A stretch of 64,000 nt of DNA from CAYFPX01 sp964519895 (GTDB lineage: Bacteria; Myxococcota_A; UBA796; CAJQPC01), in the NCBI GenBank assembly GCA_964519895.1, contig CAZFLE010000006.1, positions 65,824 through 129,823 of the forward strand, written 5' to 3'. This document shows positions 43,420-51,049 of this stretch, piece after piece. The notes beneath the pieces are model-generated. The model worked only from the letters and a program-made list of their open reading frames with translations, was not told the origin of the DNA and searched no databases. The translations under genes and the position numbers were made by a program. Each line of letters begins with the position of its first letter. Position 1 is the first letter of the stretch.

Positions 43420-44324
43420 CGGATCCCCGGCAGGGCGGCCAGCACTTCCCGCGCCAGCCGGGCGCGATCGGCGCGGTCCCCCATGATCGTCGCGGTCTCG
43501 TGAACCGGCCCGGGGATGCCCAGACCATCGCCGCGCTCGACGACCCACCCGTCGACCAGTGGACCCAGGTGCGCAGCGACGGCCGCAGCGCTGGCGGGCG
43601 CCCCCGTCATGCTCACCATCATCTCGGCCAGCGGGCCCTTGACGGCCCGCCCCCCGACGATGGGGCTCACCGCCACGACGGGCCGGCTGGCGAGGGTCTC
43701 TCGCACGCCGGCCAGAGTCAGGATCGGGTCCAGGGACACATAGGGATTCGAGGGGGTCAGCACCACCAGGTCGGCGTCACGCAGGGCCCGCAGCACCTGG
43801 TCCGTGGGCCTGGTCGTGCCCGACGAGCGCACCGCGGTCACCCGTGGGGCTCCCCGCGCCCGCACGAGCCAGTCCTGGAAGGACAGCGTTCCCTGGGCCG
43901 TGTCGATCCAGGTCGGCCGGGGCTCGTCGGCCATCGGGAGGATCTGGACGCCCACATCCAGGGCCTGGCAGAGCCCTGCCGTGACCGCGGTCAGCGATGC
44001 CCCAGCGCTCAGCTGCGACGTTCGCACCAGGTGGGTGGCCAGGTCCCGGTCCCCCAGCGCGAACCAGTCCTCGCCGCCCAGCGCCCGGACGCCCTCCAGG
44101 GCACGGAAGGTCTCGCCCTGGAGGCCCCAGCCGCGCTCGGGGTCGCTGAGTCCGGCCAGGGTGTACATCACCGTGTCGAGATCCGGGCAGATGCGGAGTC
44201 CCCAGTGGGTGAAGTCGTCGCCTGTGTTGACCACGACGGTCAGGTCCTCAGGGGCCAGGACCGCCGCCAGTCCATCCACCATGCGGGCCCCTCCGACCCC
44301 GCCGCTCAGGGCCACCACCTTCAC
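43416..44324 (-). CDS. cofD: CofD, 2-phospho-L-lactate transferase
   Basis: 302 residues from GTG 44324. CofD transfers the activated phospho-acid moiety made by CofC onto F0 to give F420-0 (or its dehydro form). Family text includes VVALSGGVGGARMVDGLA at the N-terminus, VVVNTGDDFTHWGLRICPDLDTVMYTLAG, the GWGLQGETF segment, WFALGDRDLATHLVRT and LTPSNPYVSLDPIL. The start overlaps the cofE stop as GTGA and its own stop overlaps the next lipoprotein gene, so cofE-cofD-lipoprotein form a tightly coupled chain. Confidence 0.95.
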   Translation of the reverse strand: MKVVALSGGVGGARMVDGLAAVLAPEDLTVVVNTGDDFTHWGLRICPDLDTVMYTLAGLSDPERGWGLQGETFRALEGVRALGGEDWFALGDRDLATHLVRTSQLSAGASLTAVTAGLCQALDVGVQILPMADEPRPTWIDTAQGTLSFQDWLVRARGAPRVTAVRSSGTTRPTDQVLRALRDADLVVLTPSNPYVSLDPILTLAGVRETLASRPVVAVSPIVGGRAVKGPLAEMMVSMTGAPASAAAVAAHLGPLVDGWVVERGDGLGIPGPVHETATIMGDRADRARLAREVLAALPGIR

Positions 44325-45079
44325 GCGTAGAGATCCTGGTCCGGGGGGCGAACGAGCTCGCGTGCGCCGCCGGCCTGACCCGTGAGCCCCAGTCCCCTCA
44401 CGTGCACGACCGCACGGCCCTCTCCGGCCTGGCCCGCGACCAGGTCCGCGGCCGCAGCGATCCCGTCGGCGACCGCGACCGCGGTGTGCTCCAGCGCCCG
44501 CCCGAACAGGTCCTCCTGGCCCACCAGGGACGCCAGCGGCGCCAACCCGGCGCACCCGATGGCCGTGCCCTGACTGCCCAGACGAAACGGCCGCCCCAGC
44601 GAGTCCGTGATGAGGACTGCGACCCCCAGGGCGGCGTGCAGGGCCTGTGCCGTGGCGTCCGGGTCCTGGGGCAGGAGCAGGATCCAGGGCCCCGACCCGG
44701 GCGGTGCGTCGGGCGGGCGGGCGTTGCTCTGGTCGATGGCCGCGTTGGCCGAGACCAGACCCAGCCGGTGCCGCACCACCAGGACCCCTGGCTTCTGCCG
44801 GGAGATCCCCACCGACTCCCGCAGGATCCACTCCACCAAGGCCGGGTCCTTGTCCACCTGGGCAGCGAGGGACGCCGCCCGCGGCGAGACCCGGGTCGCG
44901 CCCAGGTCTCGGAACCGGTCCTGGGCGCGGCTCACCGCCTTGCTGGCGATGACCAGCACGTCGCCGGCCGCGAGGTCGATCCGCGCCGCGTCCAGGCCCC
45001 CCCGGATCCAGCCGACCAGGTCGTCTCCCGGCCCCAGCACCCCGAGTCCTGGCAGGGCCAGGAGCCGCAGCTCGGTCAC
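44321..45079 (-). CDS. cofE: CofE, coenzyme F420-0:L-glutamate ligase
   Basis: 252 residues from GTG 45079, overlapping the stop of the reductase gene. CofE adds gamma-linked glutamates to F420-0 using GTP. Recognisable text is the N-terminal LRLLALPGLGVLGPGDDL, VLVIASKAVSRAQDR, VLVVRHRLGLVSANAAIDQSN, LLPQDPDATA and VLITDSLGRPFRLGSQGTAIG. It lacks the extra C-terminal nitroreductase-like domain of actinobacterial FbiB, so the product would need no FbiB-type reduction or it is done elsewhere. Tail length cannot be judged. Confidence 0.93.
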   Translation of the reverse strand: MTELRLLALPGLGVLGPGDDLVGWIRGGLDAARIDLAAGDVLVIASKAVSRAQDRFRDLGATRVSPRAASLAAQVDKDPALVEWILRESVGISRQKPGVLVVRHRLGLVSANAAIDQSNARPPDAPPGSGPWILLLPQDPDATAQALHAALGVAVLITDSLGRPFRLGSQGTAIGCAGLAPLASLVGQEDLFGRALEHTAVAVADGIAAAADLVAGQAGEGRAVVHVRGLGLTGQAGGARELVRPPDQDLYA

Positions 45080-45720
45080 TCCGGGAGCCCGGTGATCCGG
45101 ATCCCCGCACCCGGTGAGCCGTACTTCTTGTTCAGGTACAGGAGCACCGGGGTCAGGGACTCCAGGGCGATGGCGTTGCGCAGCGGGCCCGCGTCGAGCG
45201 CCCGCAGCCCGGCGTCGCCGAGGAGCGCGACGATCTGGCCACGCACGTCCTTGTGGCCACAGACCAGCACGTCGCAGTCCAGCGGGTGATCCACGTCGGA
45301 CAGGTGGTGGGCGCCCACGTGGTGGAGCGTGGCGCAGACCTGGGTGTCCGGGAGCAGGGCCTGGGCTTCGAGGGCTGCGGCTTGCCCATGGGGAAGGTGG
45401 ACCGAGCGCACCTTGGGGGGCTTCAGGGGCACGGTGATGTCGACCAGGATCTTGCCGATGAGCGGATGGCGCAGGCCCTCGAGGGTCGCCCGATGCGCCG
45501 AGTACGGCACCGACAGCACGACCACCTGGGCCCCTGCACAGGCGGGTCCGTTGGCGTCGCCCCGAAGAGCGACCCCGTGGGCGGCGTTGAGCTCGTCTGC
45601 CCGTGCAGCCGCACGCTGGGCGTCCCGGGATCCGATCACGACGTCGTGGCCTGCGCGGGCCAGGCGGACAGCCAGCCCACGGCCCTCCTTGCCCGTGCCT
45701 CCGACGATCGCGACCTGCAT
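45076..45720 (-). CDS. npdG: F420-dependent NADP oxidoreductase (NPDG family)
   Basis: 214 residues from ATG 45720, which shares its A with the TGA of the upstream oxidoreductase gene (TGATG). It passes hydride between NADPH and F420, supplying reduced F420 to the neighbouring enzyme. The NADP-binding loop is VAIVGGTGKEGRGLAVRLARAGH, with VVIGSRDAQRA for the 2'-phosphate. Family text continues with VVVLSVPYSAH, KILVDITVPL, THHVGAHHL-like ATLHHVGAHHLSD, and DVLVCGHKDVR. It is the supply gene of the F420 operon. Confidence 0.93.
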   Translation of the reverse strand: MQVAIVGGTGKEGRGLAVRLARAGHDVVIGSRDAQRAAARADELNAAHGVALRGDANGPACAGAQVVVLSVPYSAHRATLEGLRHPLIGKILVDITVPLKPPKVRSVHLPHGQAAALEAQALLPDTQVCATLHHVGAHHLSDVDHPLDCDVLVCGHKDVRGQIVALLGDAGLRALDAGPLRNAIALESLTPVLLYLNKKYGSPGAGIRITGLPE

Positions 45721-46742
45721 CAGGAGTTGAGCTCCGCCATGATCTCCAGGGCCTCGACCTGCTGGCAGCCGATCAGCATCGAGTCCACCGGGGACTCCTG
45801 CCACTTGGCGAACTCGTCCCGGATGCGCTCCTTGGGGCCGACCAGGTTGAAGGCGTCCACCATCTCGTCGGGCACGGCGTTGATCGCGTCGACCCGCTTG
45901 CCGTCCAGGTAGAGCGCCTGGATCTTCTCGGCGGCCTCCTCGAAGCCGACCTTGCTGACGTAGTCCTTGTAGAAGTTCTTCTTCTTGGAGCCCATGCCGC
46001 CCACGTACAGGGCGAGGGACGCCTTGAGCGGCATGCGACAGACGTCGAGGTCGTCGCCGACCACGACCGCGACCGCCGGAGCCAGGTCGAAGTCGCTGCG
46101 GGCCTTGCCGGCCTTGGCCAGCCCGATGGCGAAGTTCTCCTCGATGATCTCGGGGTGGGTCGGGTCGTAGCAGGTGACCAGGCAGCCATCGGCGATCTCG
46201 GCGCAGACCGCCTGGCTCTTGGGGGCCATGGACCCGGTGTAGATCGGCAGCTTGGGGTTGCCGTGCAGGATGCTCTTGAGGGACTTGCCCTGACCGCTGG
46301 AGCCAGGACCCCGGTACGGCAGCTGATAGCGCACACCCTCGAAGGCCAGGGGCTCCTTGCGCTCCAGGATGGTCCGCACGATGTGGATGTACTCCTTGAG
46401 CCACGTGAGCGGCTTGTTGAAGGGCACGCCGTGCCAGCCCTCGACCACCTGGGGCCCGCTGGTGCCCAGGCCCATGATGAACCGGCCGCCGGTCATCGCG
46501 TCCATGGTCATGGCGGTCATCGCCGCGTTCGCCGGGGAGCGCCCGGGGCACTGCATGATCGCGGTGCCCAGCCGGATCTTGGTGGTCAAGGCACCGATGT
46601 ACGCCAGGGGCGAGATGGCGTCCGAGCCCCAGGCCTCGGCGGTCCAGACGCTGTCGTAGCCGAGCTTCTCGGCCATGAGCACGCGGGCCATGTCCAGCTC
46701 GAAGTGGGCGCCCGTGTAGCCGAGCATCAGGCCGAGTCTCAT
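45720..46742 (-). CDS. LLM-class (luciferase-like) F420-dependent oxidoreductase
   Basis: 340 residues from ATG 46742, with GGAGG 7 nt upstream. The TIM-barrel luciferase-like fold is seen in MARVLMAEKLGYDSVWTAEAWGSDA, LGTAIMQCPGRSPANAAMTAMTMDAMTGGRFIMGLGTSGPQVVEG, and ELGxxLKSILHGNPKLPIYTGSMAPKS-like text. The barrel binds F420 and performs hydride transfer; natural substrates are rarely known (sugar phosphates, mycolates, terpenoid or xenobiotic alkenes in relatives). First gene of the npdG-cofE-cofD chain, with an operator-like palindrome in its leader. Confidence 0.9.
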   Translation of the reverse strand: MRLGLMLGYTGAHFELDMARVLMAEKLGYDSVWTAEAWGSDAISPLAYIGALTTKIRLGTAIMQCPGRSPANAAMTAMTMDAMTGGRFIMGLGTSGPQVVEGWHGVPFNKPLTWLKEYIHIVRTILERKEPLAFEGVRYQLPYRGPGSSGQGKSLKSILHGNPKLPIYTGSMAPKSQAVCAEIADGCLVTCYDPTHPEIIEENFAIGLAKAGKARSDFDLAPAVAVVVGDDLDVCRMPLKASLALYVGGMGSKKKNFYKDYVSKVGFEEAAEKIQALYLDGKRVDAINAVPDEMVDAFNLVGPKERIRDEFAKWQESPVDSMLIGCQQVEALEIMAELNS

Positions 46743-46756
46743 GGGGGGTCCTCCGG

Positions 46757-46770
46757 TAGAACGTGTTCTA
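46757..46770. promoter_or_regulatory. TetR-type operator (TAGAAC-GT-GTTCTA) in front of the F420 operon
   Basis: TAGAACGTGTTCTA has perfect 6-bp arms and fits the consensus TnnAACnnGTTnnA known for actinobacterial KstR, a TetR-family regulator of sterol catabolism. It lies 3 nt upstream of the GGAGG of the LLM-class gene, thus over the promoter or transcript start. No TetR gene is in the window. The regulator and ligand are unknown; the match suggests a lipid-type acyl-CoA effector. Confidence 0.6.
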
Positions 46771-46795
46771 ACGCGACCCCGTCAGCCGGCCTGGA

Positions 46796-48145
46796 TCAAG
46801 GACTCTGGCGCACCTGGTAGAAGATCTGCTCGACCGCCTGGCGCCGGTCGCTCCACATCACGTGGAGCTGCCCCTGGTCGTCGACGGTGACCGAGGGGAA
46901 CTTCACCTCGACCGAGCCCTTGTCGGTGAACAGCTCGGGCTGGGTCCATGTGCGTCCGCCGTTGCTCGTGAAGGCCCCGATCAGGTCCGCACAGCGTTCG
47001 CGGCCCACACAAGGAGGCGTGCCCCAGTCCCGCTCGTCCTTCCACAAGAGCCAGGCCGAGCGCCCGTCCGGATCGGCGGCCCAGCTGGGGAACCGGCCGG
47101 TCACCTGGTTCAGGCTGATCGGCGTGGTCCAGGTCCGTCCGAAGTCACTGCTCCGTGCGTAGTCCACGGTGACGCCCTTGCCGCCGCCCCGCTGGGTCAT
47201 CCACGCCAGGTGGATCACGTCGTCGGCGTCGACCCAGGCCTCGGGATCCCAGTCCCGGAAGGGCGTGTCCACCGCGGTGTGGGTCGTGAAGGTCTTGCCG
47301 CCGTCGCGGCTCACGGACACCAGCACGTCCCAGTCTGGCGGGTCCTGCTGGGCGCGGTAGGGCACGGCGACCACGTCGCCGGAGGCCCCGGTGAGCACCA
47401 GGCGAGGGAACGCCGCGTGGCCGGCCAGCGAGCCGCCGAGCTGCTGAGGCGCGGAGAAGCCGCGTCCCCCGGGACCGGAGCGGGTGTACCAGACCGTCGC
47501 CGGCGTGGTGCCCTGCTGGGGGTCCCCCAGGTGCCAGGCCACGTGCACCCGGCCCTTGTCGTCGATGGCGATGGCCTGGCCCCGCTGCTGGTCCGTCGTG
47601 TAGGGCGAGAGCTGCGTGGCCCCGCCCCAAGACCGGCCGCCGTCCCGAGAAGCCATGTGGAGCATGGTCATCTTGGGACCCCGCCGCTGGCCCCAGATCA
47701 GGTGGACCGTGCCGTCGGGTGCCGCGGCGATGTTCGGGGACTGGGTGAATTCGGTGCCCGGGATCGCCGTCGGGGCGCTCCAGCTGACCCCGTCCCTGGA
47801 CCGGCTGAGCACCGCGGTGCCGCCCCGTCCGCCGCCCCGCCACACGATCAGGCGAGTGCCGTCGGGCAGCACGGCGAGGGTCTGGCCCACGGCGCCCACG
47901 GCCTGGGTCTGTCCGCTGGAGACCTGGACCTCGGCGCTCCAGGGGCCCGAAGCGGTCGCAGGTCCGGCGGCCGGCACCTGGGGGGAGCGCTCGGACTCGG
48001 GGGGCGCTGCGTCCGGTGCGCTCCGAGGGGCCGGCTCGGCGTCGAGGGCCTGGGTCCCCGCCCACGCACCCAAGGCGCCCAGGGCGACGAGGAGGCCGGT
48101 GCTGGCGGTGCGCAGGAACATGATGGGCTTGGGACGAGCCGACAC
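46796..48145 (-). CDS. Exported sialidase-superfamily (Asp-box) propeller protein
   Basis: 449 residues from GTG 48145. Residues 8-31 (IMFLRTASTGLLVALGALGAWAG) are a signal peptide or anchor, followed by an Ala/Pro/Glu-rich linker. Five Asp-box loops of the SxDxGxxW type are visible: SRDGVSW, SRDGGRSW, SRDGGKTF, SSDFGRTW and SNGGRTW. The arginine triad of true sialidases is not evident, so a binding or structural propeller is as likely as glycosidase activity. It follows the methyltransferase gene on the same strand by 53 bp. Confidence 0.82.
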   Translation of the reverse strand: MSARPKPIMFLRTASTGLLVALGALGAWAGTQALDAEPAPRSAPDAAPPESERSPQVPAAGPATASGPWSAEVQVSSGQTQAVGAVGQTLAVLPDGTRLIVWRGGGRGGTAVLSRSRDGVSWSAPTAIPGTEFTQSPNIAAAPDGTVHLIWGQRRGPKMTMLHMASRDGGRSWGGATQLSPYTTDQQRGQAIAIDDKGRVHVAWHLGDPQQGTTPATVWYTRSGPGGRGFSAPQQLGGSLAGHAAFPRLVLTGASGDVVAVPYRAQQDPPDWDVLVSVSRDGGKTFTTHTAVDTPFRDWDPEAWVDADDVIHLAWMTQRGGGKGVTVDYARSSDFGRTWTTPISLNQVTGRFPSWAADPDGRSAWLLWKDERDWGTPPCVGRERCADLIGAFTSNGGRTWTQPELFTDKGSVEVKFPSVTVDDQGQLHVMWSDRRQAVEQIFYQVRQSP

Positions 48146-48198
48146 GGGGAATCTTCACCGGGTCCGGGTGGCCCCAGCCTACAGGGCTTTACACCGAA

Positions 48199-49434
48199 CT
48201 ATTGGACCCCCACCAGCGGCAGGTCCCGTAGCTGGGGCGGTCCGAGCCGCAGGTAGCCACCCCGCAGCGCCTGCCCCCCGTGGTGACAGCGCAGCCAGGC
48301 CAGGGCCAGCTCGTGGTGCAGAGCCGTGGCCAGCACCCCCGGGGAGACGCCGACATGAGGCAGCACCACCGTCGTGGACTTGGCCGCGAGCCAGGCGCCG
48401 CGGGTGTCGGCAAAGGCCTCGACGCGCCGGGTCAGGCCGGCCACGATGACCTTGGGCGTGCGGGCCTGGGCCAACCGCCGGGCGGGCAGGGCCTCCAGAC
48501 GCCCACGGGGGACCACCGGGTGCCGCCAGCGGGCGCCCAGGTAGCGCATGTCCCGCCGACCCCACAGCGTGCAGCCGGGGTCCAGGGTGCCGCTGTTGAC
48601 GACCCTCAGGTCCCCGGGCTCCGGCTGGGGTCGATCCACCAGCAGCGGGCGCAGGGCATAGGCCTCGGCGACGGTTGCGGCACCGCACACCTGGGCCCTG
48701 TCGGTGAGCGTGGGCAGGTCCGGGGGCAGGTCTGGCACCGGGCCCAAGGGCCAGGTCGCGTCCGATCCGTCGGGCCCCGCCGCCCGCCGCACCAGGTAGG
48801 CGATGGGGTAGGCCGAGGCCCCAAACGGCGTGCCGTCACTCCAGTCCCAGCGTTGCTCCAGCCCCTGGCCGGCGAGCGCCGCCCGGGCCCGGCGGGCATA
48901 GGGGGCTGACGCAAAGGCGTTCGGGACCAGGAAGCCGTGCAGTCCCCCCGGACGGGTCCAGGCCAGGGCCCGCTCCACGAAGGGCACCGTGGCGTCCCAG
49001 TTACCGCGAGCCAGGGCGTAGCGCGCCCGGACCGCGGCCCGCCAGCCCGGATCCTGGTCCGTCGAGCCCACCCAGGGCGGGTTGCCGAGCACCCAGTCGA
49101 AGGGGCCCCACTCCGGCGGCGCCAGCAAGGCATCGGTGTGTTCCAGCCGGACCTGGCCCGCTGACACGCCCAGGATCTGCGCCAGGTGCTGCCGCGCCCG
49201 GGTGAGCGCGAGCGCGTCGGTGTCGCAGCCGCACAGCTGTGCTGCCACCTGGGCCGGTGTGCCGCGTCGCAGCAAGCGCGTCGCAGCCCCGACCAGGAAT
49301 GCGCCCTGCCCGCACGCCGGGTCCAGCACAGTGGGCAAGGAATCCCCGGATGCGCCCTCCCAGCGAGCGTCTGCCGCATCCACCAGCGCCGAGACCAGCG
49401 CCTGCGGGGTGTAGTACGCGCCCACGCCAGCCAT
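48199..49434 (-). CDS. Solitary N6-adenine-type DNA methyltransferase with C-terminal recognition domain
   Basis: 411 residues from ATG 49434 (GAGG 7-8 nt upstream). The N-terminus GAYYTPQALVSALVDAAD is typical of TaqI-like/type IIG N6-adenine methyltransferases. Motif I (SAM) is VLDPACGQGAFLVGAA, and the catalytic motif IV is WVLGNPPWVG (NPPW). The C-terminal 170 residues (from about 240) resemble the specificity domain of TaqI-type enzymes (PRGRLEALPARRLAQARTPKVIVAGL). No endonuclease gene is next to it, so it appears an orphan methylase, or part of a system whose other genes lie elsewhere. Its ATG overlaps a plus-strand ATG at 49433 (CATG). Confidence 0.82.
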   Translation of the reverse strand: MAGVGAYYTPQALVSALVDAADARWEGASGDSLPTVLDPACGQGAFLVGAATRLLRRGTPAQVAAQLCGCDTDALALTRARQHLAQILGVSAGQVRLEHTDALLAPPEWGPFDWVLGNPPWVGSTDQDPGWRAAVRARYALARGNWDATVPFVERALAWTRPGGLHGFLVPNAFASAPYARRARAALAGQGLEQRWDWSDGTPFGASAYPIAYLVRRAAGPDGSDATWPLGPVPDLPPDLPTLTDRAQVCGAATVAEAYALRPLLVDRPQPEPGDLRVVNSGTLDPGCTLWGRRDMRYLGARWRHPVVPRGRLEALPARRLAQARTPKVIVAGLTRRVEAFADTRGAWLAAKSTTVVLPHVGVSPGVLATALHHELALAWLRCHHGGQALRGGYLRLGPPQLRDLPLVGVQ

Positions 49435-50065
49435 GGCCCAGCCTCACACGATCCGGGGCCAGCGCCCAACCAGGGACAGCCGAAGCTGGCAGACTGGGAG
49501 CATCCTGAGTCTCCTGCCGGCCCTGATCCTCGCCTGCCTGGGTGGCAGCACCGCCGGCACGCCCCCGGACTCGGGCACCGCCTGGACCGAGCGGCCCGAA
49601 GACACCGCCACGACCCCGGACACCGGCCCACCCGCTGGCGTGCCCCTGGTCCTGTGGGCCGTGCGCCACGCCGAGAAGGACAGCGGCGACGATCCCTCCC
49701 TGACCGAAGAGGGCGCCGAGCGGGCCCAGGCCCTGGTGCCCCTGTTGGCCGACGCGCCCCTGACCGCCGTCTACGCCACCGACCTGGTGCGAACCCAGGA
49801 GACCTGCCAGCCCACCGCCGACGACCACGGGCTGACGGTGCAGACCGAGATCGACGCCGAAGAGGACCTGGCCGAGCACCTGGTCGAGACCCACCCCCAG
49901 GAACACGTGCTCCACTGCGGCCACAGCTACACCTTGCCGGAGCTCTTCGACGCCCTGGGGGTAGAGGGCGAGGACCACGTCTCCGGCTACGGCCAGGTCT
50001 GGATCGTGTCGGTCTACCCAGGCGGTGAGACGCGGGTCGAGATGGACTTCTTCGGCGACGACTGA
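49433..50065 (+). CDS. Histidine phosphatase-fold (RHG family) lipoprotein
   Basis: From ATG 49433 the product is 210 residues, but that start overlaps the divergent methyltransferase ATG and gives a 22-residue hydrophilic lead. A CTG at 49505 with GGGAG just upstream would give MSLLPALILACLGG, a clean lipoprotein signal, and 186 residues; I consider this more likely. A Thr/Pro/Asp linker (DTATTPDTGPP) follows. The phosphatase motif is WAVRHAEK (RHA in place of RHG), then LTEEGAERAQAL, VYATDLVRTQET, and the second His in HCGHSYTLPE. Substrate unknown; outer-membrane anchored. Confidence 0.8.
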   Translation: MAQPHTIRGQRPTRDSRSWQTGSILSLLPALILACLGGSTAGTPPDSGTAWTERPEDTATTPDTGPPAGVPLVLWAVRHAEKDSGDDPSLTEEGAERAQALVPLLADAPLTAVYATDLVRTQETCQPTADDHGLTVQTEIDAEEDLAEHLVETHPQEHVLHCGHSYTLPELFDALGVEGEDHVSGYGQVWIVSVYPGGETRVEMDFFGDD

Positions 50066-50072
50066 CCGGACG

Positions 50073-50966
50073 TCAGGTCAGCAGCAGGACTGCGACCACC
50101 GTGGCCCCGTAGAGCGCCCCCATCACCAGGATCGGCTTGTCCTTGAGCAGGGTCTCCTCGACCGCTCCGCCCTCGCCCTGCTGGACCAGCAGCACGTAGC
50201 GAAAGATGCCGAAGAGCACGTGGGGCAGGGTCAGCAACAGCCAGGGACTCGGCGACGCCAGCACGCAGTAGACGGCATAGCTGATGATGGTGCAGCTGGT
50301 CGTGATGCCCTGGAATTCGTCGAGCAGCGGCACCGTGTAGACCGCCAGGTTCTTGCGGAACTCGCTGGCGGTGTCCCCCAGCCGGGCGACCTCGGCACGG
50401 CGCTTGTTGAAGCCCAGGAACAGGGCCAGGAAGCCCATGCAGATCAGCAACCAGGGCGAGATGACCACGTCGATCGCCACGGCCCCGGCCACCGCCCGCC
50501 ACAGGAAGCCCGCCGCGATGAACATCACGTCGACGATGACCATGTGCTTGAACACCAAGGTGTAGGACATGGTCGTGGCGAAGTAGAGCGCCGTCACCAG
50601 GGCGAAGCCGGGCGACAGGGCATAGGCGCCGGCGAACCCGAATGTGCAGACCACCACCATCCACCCCACGGCGTGGGGCACGGCCAGGGCGCCCGCGGCG
50701 ATGGGCCGCTTGCGCTTCTTGGGGTGGAGGGCGTCGGCCTCGCGGTCCCGGATGTCGTTGAAGATGTAGCCGGTGCTGCTGACCAGGCTGAAGCACGCGA
50801 CGGCCCAGAAGGTGTGGAGGATGGCCTCGACCTCCAGGAACTCAAAGCTGAAGAACAGCGCCGGGAAGACGAAGACCTGCTTGGTCCACTGCTTGGGCCG
50901 CAGGGCCTTGATCAAGGCCACGGGCAGGGACATGGTCACGTCGGGGGTCTCTGGAGGCGCGGTCAC
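50073..50966 (-). CDS. UbiA-family decaprenyl-phosphate phosphoribosyltransferase-like protein
   Basis: 297 residues from GTG 50966 (an ATG at 50933 is an alternative). About eight or nine membrane helices. The UbiA aspartate motif is FNDIRDREADALHPKKRKRPIAAG. The start LRPKQWTKQVFVFPALFFS is typical of the branch that makes decaprenyl-phosphoryl-5-phosphoribose (Rv3806c-like), from prenyl phosphate and PRPP. In mycobacteria this feeds arabinan synthesis; in Myxococcota the end use is unknown. No epimerase (DprE1/2) genes are adjacent. Convergent with the phosphatase-fold gene. Confidence 0.85.
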   Translation of the reverse strand: MTAPPETPDVTMSLPVALIKALRPKQWTKQVFVFPALFFSFEFLEVEAILHTFWAVACFSLVSSTGYIFNDIRDREADALHPKKRKRPIAAGALAVPHAVGWMVVVCTFGFAGAYALSPGFALVTALYFATTMSYTLVFKHMVIVDVMFIAAGFLWRAVAGAVAIDVVISPWLLICMGFLALFLGFNKRRAEVARLGDTASEFRKNLAVYTVPLLDEFQGITTSCTIISYAVYCVLASPSPWLLLTLPHVLFGIFRYVLLVQQGEGGAVEETLLKDKPILVMGALYGATVVAVLLLT

Positions 50967-51013
50967 GGTCCCCGCCGACTAACCGGGCCAGTGGATCCTG
51001 AAAAGAACTTGAT

Positions 51014-51036
51014 ATTGGAGTATTCTGTACTCCGAT
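51014..51036. promoter_or_regulatory. AT-rich palindromic leader of the AAA_14/DUF4143 gene
   Basis: ATTGGAGTA (51014-51022) and TACTCCGAT (51028-51036) form 9-bp arms with one G:T mismatch around TTCTG. TTGATA, a fair -35, lies at 51009-51014 and overlaps the left arm. The 50-bp stretch from 51000 to 51050 is the most AT-rich of the window outside N gaps. It is a likely operator and suggests the gene came with its own leader. Confidence 0.55.
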
Positions 51037-51049
51037 CTACAGAGTTTTC

